Source: JAFEDN01 sp965651935 (GTDB taxonomy: Bacteria; Pseudomonadota; Gammaproteobacteria; Coxiellales; Coxiellaceae). Taken from it: 64,000 bases of DNA. The translations under genes were made by a program, and so were the position numbers. Positions within the stretch are counted from its first letter, which is position 1. Each line of letters starts with the position of its first letter. The notes beneath the pieces were generated by a model. It saw nothing but the letters and a program-made list of their open reading frames with translations, made no database searches and was not told the DNA's origin. Location: contig CBFGTC010000001.1 in assembly GCA_965651935.1 (NCBI GenBank), forward strand, positions 1 through 64,000, read 5' to 3'. Below are positions 1 to 8,947 of the stretch, one piece after another.

Positions 1-55
1 TGAAGATGAAGATGAAGATGAAGATGAAGATGAAGATGAAGATGAAGATGAAGAT
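1..55 (+). repeat. In-frame hexanucleotide tandem repeat (GAAGAT)n
   Basis: The window opens inside an uninterrupted run of the hexamer GAAGAT, with about nine copies visible and more possible to the left. Read in the frame of the following gene it encodes alternating Glu-Asp. Because the unit is six bases, copy-number slippage would change the length of the acidic tract without shifting the frame. Confidence 0.9.
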
Positions 56-2305
56 AAAGAAGAAAATCAACAAATTCCGGAATTTCCTTTATGGGTCACC
101 GGCAAAGCGGATCAATATACACATTACCGTCTTATCGAAGAGGCTGTAACAAAGCTTTATAACGAATACCTTGATGAATTGCATTACTCCCCTACCAACA
201 GCGCAGCTTTACAATTATATCACACCATTAACACCGTTTTCGAAACTAAAAAGGACAAGAAAGATGGTTGGGAGAGGATGGTCAAAGAAAATATTTACAA
301 AATATGTGATTTAGGACAACATTGGGGAAATAGTAAGCAACAAAGCTGGAAAGTGAACAAACTTTATTATGTATTACTTGGATCACAAATCGCGGAATTA
401 TGCTTTGCCTTTTCTAATGCCGGCATGTCAATCAAAGATTATTATGACAAATTAATTGCAATAAAACCTGCCTTCATATCAGTCTGCATTTTACTAGGTA
501 TACAGGCTTTCATATCGACTTATATTAATTGGAATGGTATTGACCGAAATGCTGAATCGAAAGGAAAATTTTCACCTATTATACGCATTGGAAATATGGT
601 AATTATTGAAACTCGAGTGGAACCTTATGATCCTACAAAGCATACTCACATAAATTTTAAATTTGATATCGATCCTCGATTTAGATTTTTAGTAAAAGAA
701 ACGAACGGTAATGGTCAGATAGAGTATGTACCACGAAAGAATTATAACGAAGACGCCGTTAAATTTTTTAATCTCGCCATTAGATTATGGCATAAATCTC
801 AAAAAAAATTTTATGAATATAAACCATTAACTGCTGTTACCTATACCTTAAATTGGCTTAGCTTCACCACGACTAATGTCTTGGCCGCCTCAATTAACTC
901 ATATATTATTTTATTTGCTCTGCAATACTTAAATAACCCAAACCTAGGATTACTCGTTGGAATCCCATCAGTTTCTCTTTTAGTGTATGTCGGAAAAGCT
1001 TATTATGAAGCATTCACACTCGAAACCGTAAACAAAGCCGTTAGACGCTTTTGGACTAGCGAAGACCCATTAACTCAAACTGGAATGTTAAGTTCCTGGC
1101 AACGACTGGAAGTCGAGATTCAATGGCTTTTAAATGGTATAGCCCGCGCCACTTCCATTGGGTTGGGAGTAAATTCAGTAGTTGAACTCTTAACTCAGTT
1201 TCTCCAACCTTTTATAGAGATTCCCGAAATGGTTACTAATGGAATTTCCGTCACTGCTTTTTTTACGGCTGCAATTAACACTTTGTTGTCACGTAAAATA
1301 GGGGCAGAAAAATACTTAGCTCCCTTTGAAATCACTGGTCTTACCGAGTTAGACACTTTTATTGTGCCTGATTGCAAATTACTTAATTTCGGTAACCAAA
1401 CAATCAAACTAACCAATTCAGAACGGTTTTTTAAAATATACCCTTGGACATTTGTATATGGTCTTACTTTTGCAATACCGACGTGGATAGCTCTTTCCGG
1501 TGGAACTCGTTTCGCTATCTCGGATATTATGATTTCTTTAGGCGTACTTGTGATTAAAGCCGGTTTGACTATTAAAGCGGAAACGCTACATCAACATCAT
1601 ACTAAATTAAGGGATGGAATTAATAATCTTATCAAATTATTAAAAGATGAAGCAGCTGAATATGACCGCAATGGCAATGAAAAACTCACTGAAGATGATA
1701 CTGCTCTTTTTAATTTTATTTGCAATTTAGCCGAACAATTGAGTCGCTTGTTAAGCCGCGCCGGGCAATTGACAGGGTGGCTAATTGAACTGAATTTGTT
1801 ACTCATCGGCGCATGGCAAGCCTCGGTCCTTTTAAACCTTCTCTTATTTGCGCCCACTCTAAATGAATTCTCATTCTACGTCTCAAAAACTAAAAAGATA
1901 GTCAATAATGGATTAAACATTACCCGTGAATTAGCCGGTACGCCAAATGATCAATTTGAAGACTGGAGCTTTAAGTATTATGGTTCGCGATTCTTAGTTT
2001 GGTCATTCCCTTGTATTTTTGTTAGAGGCAAACCAGTGAAAGGAGTTTCCGATCGATCCCTGGCGCAATTGCTCTGCGGTTCGTCAGACGATAAAAACAA
2101 AAACAAATCAACACCTACGCCGCAACTGCAAGAGTCCGCAAAAAAACCGGCATTTCCCGCCCCAACTCCTCCCAAAAAAGCAGAAAGAGGCTGCTTGTCT
2201 TGTTTGAAAAGGCTATTTTTCGGGCAAAACAGAAATAGTATCAACGATACTCCGAGTTCCTTCGAGTATCTTTCTCAGTCAGAAAGTTCCGTTGCAAGGA
2301 CCTAA
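2..2305 (+). CDS. Large multi-span membrane protein of unknown function (5' end outside the window)
   Basis: The frame is open from base 2, so the first possible internal start (TTG at 179) is not a real start; 767 codons are visible and the N-terminus is missing. The visible part begins with an acidic Glu-Asp repeat. It continues with a soluble stretch and then several hydrophobic segments: near residues 135-150 and 155-175 of the visible part, two around 280-330, and more around 375-445, 485-530 and 595-620. The tail is Pro/Lys-rich (TPTPPKKAE-like), with a Cys-Leu-Ser-Cys motif and a Ser-rich end. I recognise no family. Size, acidic repeat, many membrane spans and a charged C-terminal tail resemble membrane effectors or surface proteins of Legionellales, but this is inference only. 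The gene converges on and overlaps the ubiI-like gene by 27 bases. Confidence 0.8.
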   Translation, partial: EDEDEDEDEDEDEDEDEDKEENQQIPEFPLWVTGKADQYTHYRLIEEAVTKLYNEYLDELHYSPTNSAALQLYHTINTVFETKKDKKDGWERMVKENIYKICDLGQHWGNSKQQSWKVNKLYYVLLGSQIAELCFAFSNAGMSIKDYYDKLIAIKPAFISVCILLGIQAFISTYINWNGIDRNAESKGKFSPIIRIGNMVIIETRVEPYDPTKHTHINFKFDIDPRFRFLVKETNGNGQIEYVPRKNYNEDAVKFFNLAIRLWHKSQKKFYEYKPLTAVTYTLNWLSFTTTNVLAASINSYIILFALQYLNNPNLGLLVGIPSVSLLVYVGKAYYEAFTLETVNKAVRRFWTSEDPLTQTGMLSSWQRLEVEIQWLLNGIARATSIGLGVNSVVELLTQFLQPFIEIPEMVTNGISVTAFFTAAINTLLSRKIGAEKYLAPFEITGLTELDTFIVPDCKLLNFGNQTIKLTNSERFFKIYPWTFVYGLTFAIPTWIALSGGTRFAISDIMISLGVLVIKAGLTIKAETLHQHHTKLRDGINNLIKLLKDEAAEYDRNGNEKLTEDDTALFNFICNLAEQLSRLLSRAGQLTGWLIELNLLLIGAWQASVLLNLLLFAPTLNEFSFYVSKTKKIVNNGLNITRELAGTPNDQFEDWSFKYYGSRFLVWSFPCIFVRGKPVKGVSDRSLAQLLCGSSDDKNKNKSTPTPQLQESAKKPAFPAPTPPKKAERGCLSCLKRLFFGQNRNSINDTPSSFEYLSQSESSVART

Positions 2306-3511
2306 AACTGAGTCAGCATTTCGGGCCAAAGCCGGCAGGTCACCCTGCCGGCCCATGGCGTAATGCATGATCTTATTTTTAATGAATGGAATTTTGTCCG
2401 TTAGATTCAACCCTTGGCTTCGGCATTCCACCAAACATCGGTTAGCACCAGAAAATAATTCTTTAAATCCACGCATGGCCGCTAACATAAGGGTATTATC
2501 GCCTTTGCGCCAGCGTTGATAGCGCCGCAATACATGCAACCCCCCCAAGTCTTGAGTTTTTTCTCTGGCTTCCATTAAAACCTGAGCCAAAACGGCGGCG
2601 TCCATCATCCCTAAATTCACCCCTTGACCGGCCAAAGGGTGGATAGTGTGCGCCGCATCACCAATTAAAGCGAAACGAGACTGAACGTATTCTTCCGCAT
2701 GGCGCATGATTAATGGAATTTGTTTTAATGGTGTCACGGCGTTCATCATCCCTAGCCTGTGATCCAATGCGGCGCTTAATTCAGCCGCGAAATCACTAGG
2801 AGGAAGCGACATTAATCTTTGCGCTTCTAGCACAGTATTGGACCAAACGATGGCTGTGTTTTGCTCATCTGCTAATGGCAACACCCCTAAGGGTCCTGTC
2901 GGCAAGAAACTTTGCCATCCAGTATACTGATGCGGCAAGACTGAGTGGACAACAGCAATAATCGCCTGCTGCTCATACGAGCGCTCTTGAATTTTCACCG
3001 CCATTTGCTCCCGCACCCACGAATGACTGCCATCCGCGCCGACAATCAATTGAGCGAAAAGGGGATTATGTTTTTCTAGAATGATTTGCAAGGCGGAAGG
3101 GGTTTGCACAATCGCCACGGGCTGGCTGGGCGACAAGATCCTGACATGAGGAAATTTTTGCAAATTTTCCCACATCACTTTAATGAGGGCGCGGTTTTCA
3201 ACTATAAATCCTAATTGAGATTCACCAATTTCAGCACAGTCAAAAAAAATCTCACCTCCCCCCAAATGGTCCCAGACTCTTAACGCGCGAAGCGGAGCAT
3301 AAGTTTTTGGCGGTAAAAATTCCCAAACTTTTAAATTCTGTAATATCCGTTGCGATATCTGATTAATCGCGCTGACGCGGGGGTCAAAATGATTTGTTGT
3401 TGCATCCAAAACCAGTGGATGCGTTTCGATTAACGTGATCGGAAAGTTGGCTTCAGCTAATGCCGTAGCTAAAACTAAGCCTACCATCCCCGCACCAATA
3501 ATCACGATCAT
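2279..3511 (-). CDS. ubiI: FAD-dependent ubiquinone-biosynthesis hydroxylase, UbiI/VisC type
   Basis: This 410-residue flavoprotein monooxygenase is predicted to hydroxylate an aromatic ring position of the polyprenylphenol precursor of ubiquinone, acting at the inner membrane in the Ubi complex. The N-terminal Rossmann motif is GAGMVGLVLA (residues 6-15), followed by a DPRVSAIN segment near 43-50. The second FAD motif, GDAAHTIHPLAGQGVNLG, near 285-302 is nearly identical in pattern to E. coli UbiI, and a C-terminal LMLAAMRGFKELFSG stretch also matches that subgroup. It overlaps ubiH by four bases (ATGA), so the two are translationally coupled, as paired ubiH-ubiI genes are in many gammaproteobacteria. 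The 3' end overlaps the convergent membrane protein gene. UbiI versus another UbiH-family member is inferred from motif similarity. Confidence 0.88.
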   Translation of the reverse strand: MIVIIGAGMVGLVLATALAEANFPITLIETHPLVLDATTNHFDPRVSAINQISQRILQNLKVWEFLPPKTYAPLRALRVWDHLGGGEIFFDCAEIGESQLGFIVENRALIKVMWENLQKFPHVRILSPSQPVAIVQTPSALQIILEKHNPLFAQLIVGADGSHSWVREQMAVKIQERSYEQQAIIAVVHSVLPHQYTGWQSFLPTGPLGVLPLADEQNTAIVWSNTVLEAQRLMSLPPSDFAAELSAALDHRLGMMNAVTPLKQIPLIMRHAEEYVQSRFALIGDAAHTIHPLAGQGVNLGMMDAAVLAQVLMEAREKTQDLGGLHVLRRYQRWRKGDNTLMLAAMRGFKELFSGANRCLVECRSQGLNLTDKIPFIKNKIMHYAMGRQGDLPALARNADSVLGPCNGTF

Positions 3512-4701
3512 AATATGACTCCTCTCGCTAATTTAGGCAGTTTCCCGGAAATACCCATTAAACGCTTAGCCAATCGATGCTTTAAAAAAGGCGTCAGATC
3601 GGTTGCGAGCAAACCCATTCCTCTCAACAAACCCAGACCGGGGATCTGCAAATCAAATAATTGACTGGCGCCGTAAGTTAAACGGGAAATCCAGCTTTGA
3701 TCGCTAGCCCGCCAATTTAAATAACTTTGCAGAATATCGATGCTTCCTAAATGACGGCCTTGCCGTCTGGCATCCACTAAAACTTCAGCCAAGGTGGCGG
3801 TATCGCGCAATCCTAAATTAAATCCTTGCGCCGCGAGCGGATACAAAGTATGGGCGGCATTCCCTAATAATACTATGTTATGGCGAAATTGTTCCTCGGC
3901 CATTAAGCTCTGCAATGGAAAAGGGCGGCCTTGCTCCAGAATCTGAAATGTACCCAAGCGTTCCTGCATGCCATGACGCAAAAATGCATCCAATGAGGAC
4001 TCGGTTCCTGCCGAGAAAATCCACACCACTCGACAACGCCGCGGATTTTTTAAGGGTAAAATGGCTAACACGCCTTGATGAGTAAATCGCTCGTAGGCTA
4101 TTCCGTGATGAGATTGCGATAGCTCCAATAAAGCCGTTAATCCCAACCAATTATTATTGTGTTCCTTCACTTTGATCCCAATCAATTCTCGCGTGGACGA
4201 GTGCGAACCCTCGGCAATCACTAATAAACCGGTTTTTAAATTTTTTTGGCCTTGCATGGTTTGTATTTTAAGGTTTAAATGGTTTTCTTGGTATTCGAGT
4301 TCAACCAGTTTTTGCAAAGGAATAAATTTCACCGTAGGTATTTGTGCTGCGCGTTGATATAGTTTGGTTTGAAGTAAATTTGCGGGCGCCACATACCCTA
4401 GCGCCGGCACATTTTCTTCGTCCGCACGAAAATTTAGCGAGCCGAATCGTTGCTGCTCTGACACATGGACTCTTAAAATAGGTTGGGCCTCAGAGCTAAT
4501 TTCCCGCCAAACGCCAAGGGTTTCCAATATTTTTTGACTACCGTAATTTAAAGACAGCGGTCTGGTTTCGAGATTGTGCTGCACCATTTCAGGCAAATGA
4601 GTTTCAAGAATTGCTATCCGCAACGGCGTATTTTGCAAAGCCACTGCCAAACTGGTTCCTACCAATCCTGCGCCGGAGATAATAATATCATAATCATCCA
4701 T
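3508..4701 (-). CDS. ubiH: 2-octaprenyl-6-methoxyphenol hydroxylase, UbiH type
   Basis: This 397-residue FAD monooxygenase of ubiquinone ring hydroxylation begins with the dinucleotide motif SGAGLVGTSLAVAL (residues 9-22). It carries the late FAD motif as GNAAHTLYPLAAQGFNLG near 277-294. Asn in place of the usual Asp in this motif is the pattern I recall for E. coli UbiH, and it separates this paralogue from the downstream ubiI gene. The RPLSLNYGS segment near 47-55 is also typical. The gene lies 45 bases after the mevalonate decarboxylase gene on the same strand and overlaps ubiI by an ATGA. Transcription may therefore run from HMG-CoA reductase through to ubiquinone ring modification. A purine-rich AGAGGAAGG ribosome-binding site precedes the ATG. 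Confidence 0.9.
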   Translation of the reverse strand: MDDYDIIISGAGLVGTSLAVALQNTPLRIAILETHLPEMVQHNLETRPLSLNYGSQKILETLGVWREISSEAQPILRVHVSEQQRFGSLNFRADEENVPALGYVAPANLLQTKLYQRAAQIPTVKFIPLQKLVELEYQENHLNLKIQTMQGQKNLKTGLLVIAEGSHSSTRELIGIKVKEHNNNWLGLTALLELSQSHHGIAYERFTHQGVLAILPLKNPRRCRVVWIFSAGTESSLDAFLRHGMQERLGTFQILEQGRPFPLQSLMAEEQFRHNIVLLGNAAHTLYPLAAQGFNLGLRDTATLAEVLVDARRQGRHLGSIDILQSYLNWRASDQSWISRLTYGASQLFDLQIPGLGLLRGMGLLATDLTPFLKHRLAKRLMGISGKLPKLARGVIL

Positions 4702-4746
4702 TATACCTTCCTCTATCTTTATTTAACGGCCTGATTTTCTTGCGAT

Positions 4747-5754
4747 TTATTGACCAACAGACGCAAATGGCAAGCAAATTTGTAATTGCGGGAACACTTG
4801 TTGAATACGTTCGCTAGCGTTTTCCAAAAATAATAATTTTAAATTCGGGCCAGCGTCTTGGGTGAAATAAACCGCCACACCCTCGGCGCGAAGCTGCCAT
4901 ACTCGATTCATGGCCTCAACGGTTTCTGCTTGCGAATAGACTACCGGCGGCCAAGCGCTCATCATCGTAGCATGCATCGCCATGGCATTCGCTTCGGCTC
5001 TTTCTCCTAAAAGCGCAAAATTTTTTTCTGCTAATGCCTGTTTTATCCTTTTCATGTCAGCGCTGACTTGAGAAGGCCAAGCAGAATATAAATAAGAAGT
5101 TTGTACCGTGCGGCGCATCGCCTCTCGCGAAGACAGCGGTTTCGGACCGGTATGCGGCAAATGTAATCCCACGCGTAATTCCGGCCACTGCGCTTTCATA
5201 GGAATACCGTGACTATCCATGCCATTTTCTTGCAATCCCTCTTGCCATTCAACAAAACCATGGCCAACTGACCGGGCGGCACTGCCGCTACCCAAGCGCG
5301 CCAAAATAGATAATGAAGCAAAGTCCAAATCCCATTGATAAAGTTTATCCAGTGCTAAAACGACCGCAGCAAATCCACAAGCCGAAGATGCCAGCCCGGC
5401 AGCGACCGGAATATTCATTTCCGTGTCAATTTGATAGCGGGTCGATTCCGTGGGGCGAAACAAATCCAAAAACTCGGTTAGTCTTTTCCCGAAACTGCTA
5501 TTTAAATCGATGGTTTTTTGATTCAAATTAATTCGATCATGGATTGAAGATATTTCACGAATTACCGTTGCCGCTCCTTTGCTCCCCAAACTGATCGATA
5601 AGCTCGCTGTCCGCGGCAAATTGATTTCTTCATTGCGTTTTCCCCAGTATTTCACCAAGGCAATGTTAGATGGCGCAAAGGCTTTGGCTTCAGCCAGTGG
5701 CGTCAAACTATTTTTGTTTTTAAAAATCTCACGGACGATATCTTGTTTTTTCAT
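4747..5754 (-). CDS. mvaD: Diphosphomevalonate decarboxylase
   Basis: This enzyme performs the ATP-dependent decarboxylation of mevalonate 5-diphosphate to isopentenyl diphosphate, the last step of the classical mevalonate pathway. The protein is 335 residues from the ATG at 5754. The open frame extends 38 codons further, but that extension runs backwards through the upstream kinase gene and is low-complexity, so I reject it. Family signatures are APSNIALVKYWGKR (residues 27-40), NLPRTASLSISL (45-56), the GHMP ATP-loop PVAAGLASSACGF near 110-122, and the catalytic-Asp region FTQDAGPNLK near 300. The start overlaps the stop of the mevalonate kinase gene by four bases (ATGA), so the two are coupled. 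It belongs to the GHMP superfamily. Confidence 0.95.
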   Translation of the reverse strand: MKKQDIVREIFKNKNSLTPLAEAKAFAPSNIALVKYWGKRNEEINLPRTASLSISLGSKGAATVIREISSIHDRINLNQKTIDLNSSFGKRLTEFLDLFRPTESTRYQIDTEMNIPVAAGLASSACGFAAVVLALDKLYQWDLDFASLSILARLGSGSAARSVGHGFVEWQEGLQENGMDSHGIPMKAQWPELRVGLHLPHTGPKPLSSREAMRRTVQTSYLYSAWPSQVSADMKRIKQALAEKNFALLGERAEANAMAMHATMMSAWPPVVYSQAETVEAMNRVWQLRAEGVAVYFTQDAGPNLKLLFLENASERIQQVFPQLQICLPFASVGQ

Positions 5755-6692
5755 TGACAATAACCCAAAGGCGAAATTTTGACAGGAATTTGAATCACTC
5801 CAGCTTGCCGATGCTCTTCTGTTAAGGGGAAGAGATTGTCCGGGACCGCCCCTAGCGCTACCACACAATCCCCCATCCCCGAACCTGAAATCTTAGCTCC
5901 GAACACCCCCTTTTGTTGACGCAAAGTCTGCACCAATTCATTCAACAAAGGAGTGCTTACTCCCAATTCGGTTTGCAACTCATGATGCTGATCCATTAAT
6001 TTTCCTAATTCTTCCCAACGATTTTGCTGCAAGGCAAGCCGTGCTTGTACTGAACAGACATGTAAAGCCTCATACAAATCTTGATATCGTTGCGGCTCTA
6101 AACGCTGCTTTTCCGCAACCCACGCTATCACCGTTTTGGTAGGGACTTTAGCCCCAGAATAAATCAATGTGATTTCGGGTGTTAAAAATAAGGGATTTAT
6201 CGTTAAAGGCTCTAATTGAAAGGCTACGATGCCGCCAAAAACCGCTGCGGCCACGTCAGCCCCCGAACCCACTCCTTGCACGGACAAAATAATATTTCTC
6301 GCTGTGGTAAATAATTGCTGCGGCGAATAATTCAAATTCAAGCATTGCGTCAATACTCCCACAGTCGCCACAGTCACGGCGGCAGAGGAACCTAACCCCA
6401 GAGTAGAAGCAAACTCAGCGAGAATTTCTAAATCAAAACCTTTGACCAAAAGTTCACGAATATGAGCAATTGCCGTTAATACAAATTCAAAGGGGGATGC
6501 TATTCGCAAAGAATCCAAATCCGTTTGATGCTTTCCCAAAGGAGAAATTAAATGAATTTGACGATCAGCTCGCGGAGTTAACACGACTCGAATCCGCTGG
6601 TCTATGGCACAACAAAGCGCTTGTTTCCCGTGTAAAACCGCGTGCTCACCAAATAACATGAGACTGCCGGGGGCAGAAGCAGTAAAAATCAT
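5751..6692 (-). CDS. GHMP kinase, mevalonate kinase-like
   Basis: This 313-residue GHMP-superfamily kinase is expected to phosphorylate mevalonate or phosphomevalonate. Motif 1 is APGSLMLFGEHAVLHGKQAL (residues 7-26), with the Gly-Glu-His-Ala-Val pattern of mevalonate kinases. Motif 2 (ATP loop) is LGLGSSAAVTV near 105-115, and motif 3 is KISGSGMGDCVVAL near 267-280. It sits between two other GHMP members: the decarboxylase downstream and the kinase half of the fusion protein upstream, with ATGA overlaps at both ends. No gene with the GEYAVL signature of classical phosphomevalonate kinases is present, so one of the two GEHAV kinases probably does that step. Which one cannot be told from sequence. 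Confidence 0.9.
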   Translation of the reverse strand: MIFTASAPGSLMLFGEHAVLHGKQALCCAIDQRIRVVLTPRADRQIHLISPLGKHQTDLDSLRIASPFEFVLTAIAHIRELLVKGFDLEILAEFASTLGLGSSAAVTVATVGVLTQCLNLNYSPQQLFTTARNIILSVQGVGSGADVAAAVFGGIVAFQLEPLTINPLFLTPEITLIYSGAKVPTKTVIAWVAEKQRLEPQRYQDLYEALHVCSVQARLALQQNRWEELGKLMDQHHELQTELGVSTPLLNELVQTLRQQKGVFGAKISGSGMGDCVVALGAVPDNLFPLTEEHRQAGVIQIPVKISPLGYCQ

Positions 6693-8947
6693 AGCACGTG
6701 AGTTCCCTTTAACTCTCCTTGTATGACAGTTTGCTTATACTGGTATCTTTGCACCAAATCACTAATGTCTTGGTCTGAAACCACTAAAACAGTTCCCGCG
6801 GAACTTCCATACACGGAACCGGCGCCGCATATTTTAGCCGCGCCACCACTTTTTTCCACGCTCCCAATAAACTCTTGTACCTGCTTTGGCACTACCCCTA
6901 TTTTTACCAGCAATTGATGATTGTCTCGTATCGCTTTGATGAGATTCTGGTGATGATTTTGCTCTAACGCCCGGTCGAACCGATCCGTGACATTGGCAAA
7001 TTCATTTAAAAGCACGGAGTCATTTTTCAAAATTGGGGCAACAGCAGCAACGCATTCTCCGGTAGTCGAGGCAGGAGCACCAGTATTGACTAATAAAAAT
7101 GGCCGAGAGGGTACAGGGCGCGATTGTTTAGGCGCGCTTTTTTGAAAACGTATGCAACCTCCGTGCAAAACCAAATAAACGTCCACGCCACTGGAATGGC
7201 CGTGCTGCATATTTTCAGCCTCCCAGGCTAATTGATAACAGCTTTCAAGATCAAACTCTAACTGCGAAAAACGTGCTAAGGCGACCATCGAGCTGACCAC
7301 GGCAGCCGCGGAAGAACCCATGCCGCAACCGACAGGGATATTGGAATTGGTTTGAACTTCAATGCCTTGAGGGAGCTGCACTTTGCGATTATCAATCAAA
7401 TGAGTTACCGCAAATTGCATGAGCTCAAACGGTTCTTTTAACACATCCCGTATCCCATATTGACCTTGTAAAAATTGTTGGTATTTATCATGGATACCTT
7501 GCTTAAAGCGCCGCAACGTAGATAAGCTGTGCTCCTGATGGTAGCGGAAATTCAGCAAATTAAATAAAATATTTTTTGAGCCGGACTTGGCCTGACCCCG
7601 GATAGTGGTTTCGGTATAGCAGTTTACCGCCATAGCCAATGCGGGATTGCCATACACCACCGCGTGTTCTCCCGATAAAATTAATTTGGCTGGAGTGCGC
7701 ACGGTTAAGCTTTTATGTTCCACTACTTCCCGGCGGACTTTGTTTTTTAAAACCGGTTTCTCTAATTGACCTACCGCGCTGGCTTCTTCATAACCACGTT
7801 TATGTTGAGAAATTTTGCTTAAACGGAACCGGCCCGTGTGATATTGAGGCAATGCGCTATCGCTGCCATCGGTGGGAAACGGATAAGTATAAAAATATTG
7901 ATACTGGTCATAAGATAATTCCACTCGATCTTTAATCAAGGCTTTGTTCCATTCCGTATCTAAATATTGCTTATAGTTCGGCTGCACCCGCGCCGCAAAA
8001 AATTCGCCCACACAACCGGAACCATAACTATACAAACCGATGTATTTTCCACTTAAATCTTCAGGATCGTTATCCAATAAAGATAACAAACTGATATAAA
8101 GCGAAGCAGTATAGGTGTTGCCTATGTTACGATTGTAATGTAAAGCATGGACCAATTGATTTTGGATTTGTTCTTTCTCTAAGGGAAAATTATTGCGTTT
8201 CGCTAACCACTTATGGGCTTTTTCCACTAACCCAGGCACCGGCGCATGATAACAAAAACGAGTAAAATCAGTGTATTCTTTGTGGGCAAGACTACTGTAT
8301 TCCGCCCAGGTTTCCAACAAAACTTGCAAATAGACATCACATGAATATTTGCCGTCCACTAATGCTTCTTCTCGATAATAAGGCCGCCAAAAATCCATCA
8401 CGTCTTTGGTATAAATTCCAGCTTCAGGGCTGATGACTAAAAGTCGTGGATCAGCACTCAGTAATAATGCAACGGCACCGCCGCCTTGTGATGATTCACC
8501 CGTTGTTCCTAAACCATATCGGGCAATGTCAGAGGCAATGACCAATATTTTTTTTTGCGGGTTGGCCGCTATCATGGGCAAGGCCATGCGTAAGGCTGCA
8601 GTAGCGCTATAGCAAGCTTGTTTGAGCTCAACCACCCGGCAATGTGGCGATAAGTTTAGTAGACGATGAACATAAATCCCGGATGCTTTTGAAAAATCCA
8701 AACCACTTTCAGTTGCGAACAATAGATGGTCGATTTCATCAATATCCACCTGGCTAATAACTCGAGCAGCCGCATTCGCTGCCATGGTGACGATATCTTC
8801 GTCTGGCGGCGGCACCGCCATTTTATGCTGTCCTAAACCAATATAAAATTTATCCGGGTCGACTCCGCGCTTTTCTGCCAGTGTTTTAAGGTCCAGAAAA
8901 TAATGGGAAGAATAAAATCCAATCGCGTCAATGCCTACTTCAGGCAT
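6689..8947 (-). CDS. Bifunctional fusion: HMG-CoA synthase + GHMP (mevalonate-type) kinase
   Basis: This is a 752-residue two-domain protein. Residues 1 to about 390 are a hydroxymethylglutaryl-CoA synthase, which condenses acetyl-CoA with acetoacetyl-CoA. Glu80 lies in FATESG, the nucleophile Cys112 in LKQACYSATAAL, the general His234 in YHAPVPGL, and the YGSG motif is near 308-311. After a basic linker (about 390-414), residues 415-745 form a GHMP kinase with TPAKLILSGEHAVVYGNPAL (418-437), the ATP loop VGCGMGSSAAAVVS (539-552) and ICGAGSVYG near 706-714. The join is one open frame with no start codon or stop at the boundary. It overlaps HMG-CoA reductase by eight bases upstream and the next kinase by four bases downstream. 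The kinase half may be mevalonate kinase or phosphomevalonate kinase. Confidence 0.93.
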   Translation of the reverse strand: MPEVGIDAIGFYSSHYFLDLKTLAEKRGVDPDKFYIGLGQHKMAVPPPDEDIVTMAANAAARVISQVDIDEIDHLLFATESGLDFSKASGIYVHRLLNLSPHCRVVELKQACYSATAALRMALPMIAANPQKKILVIASDIARYGLGTTGESSQGGGAVALLLSADPRLLVISPEAGIYTKDVMDFWRPYYREEALVDGKYSCDVYLQVLLETWAEYSSLAHKEYTDFTRFCYHAPVPGLVEKAHKWLAKRNNFPLEKEQIQNQLVHALHYNRNIGNTYTASLYISLLSLLDNDPEDLSGKYIGLYSYGSGCVGEFFAARVQPNYKQYLDTEWNKALIKDRVELSYDQYQYFYTYPFPTDGSDSALPQYHTGRFRLSKISQHKRGYEEASAVGQLEKPVLKNKVRREVVEHKSLTVRTPAKLILSGEHAVVYGNPALAMAVNCYTETTIRGQAKSGSKNILFNLLNFRYHQEHSLSTLRRFKQGIHDKYQQFLQGQYGIRDVLKEPFELMQFAVTHLIDNRKVQLPQGIEVQTNSNIPVGCGMGSSAAAVVSSMVALARFSQLEFDLESCYQLAWEAENMQHGHSSGVDVYLVLHGGCIRFQKSAPKQSRPVPSRPFLLVNTGAPASTTGECVAAVAPILKNDSVLLNEFANVTDRFDRALEQNHHQNLIKAIRDNHQLLVKIGVVPKQVQEFIGSVEKSGGAAKICGAGSVYGSSAGTVLVVSDQDISDLVQRYQYKQTVIQGELKGTHVL

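Noticed and set aside
179..2305. TTG at 179 as the start of the first membrane protein
   Set aside because: The frame is open to the left edge through a coherent acidic repeat, so the gene is truncated by the window rather than starting here.
5755..5868. N-terminal extension of the mevalonate decarboxylase frame
   Set aside because: It overlaps the upstream kinase coding sequence on the same strand by more than 100 bases. The ATG at 5754 forms a clean ATGA overlap and gives the family's normal length.
7639..7935. 98-residue open frame antisense to the HMG-CoA synthase-kinase fusion
   Set aside because: It lies entirely within a strongly conserved gene in the opposite strand, with no ribosome-binding site or recognisable domain; a shadow frame.
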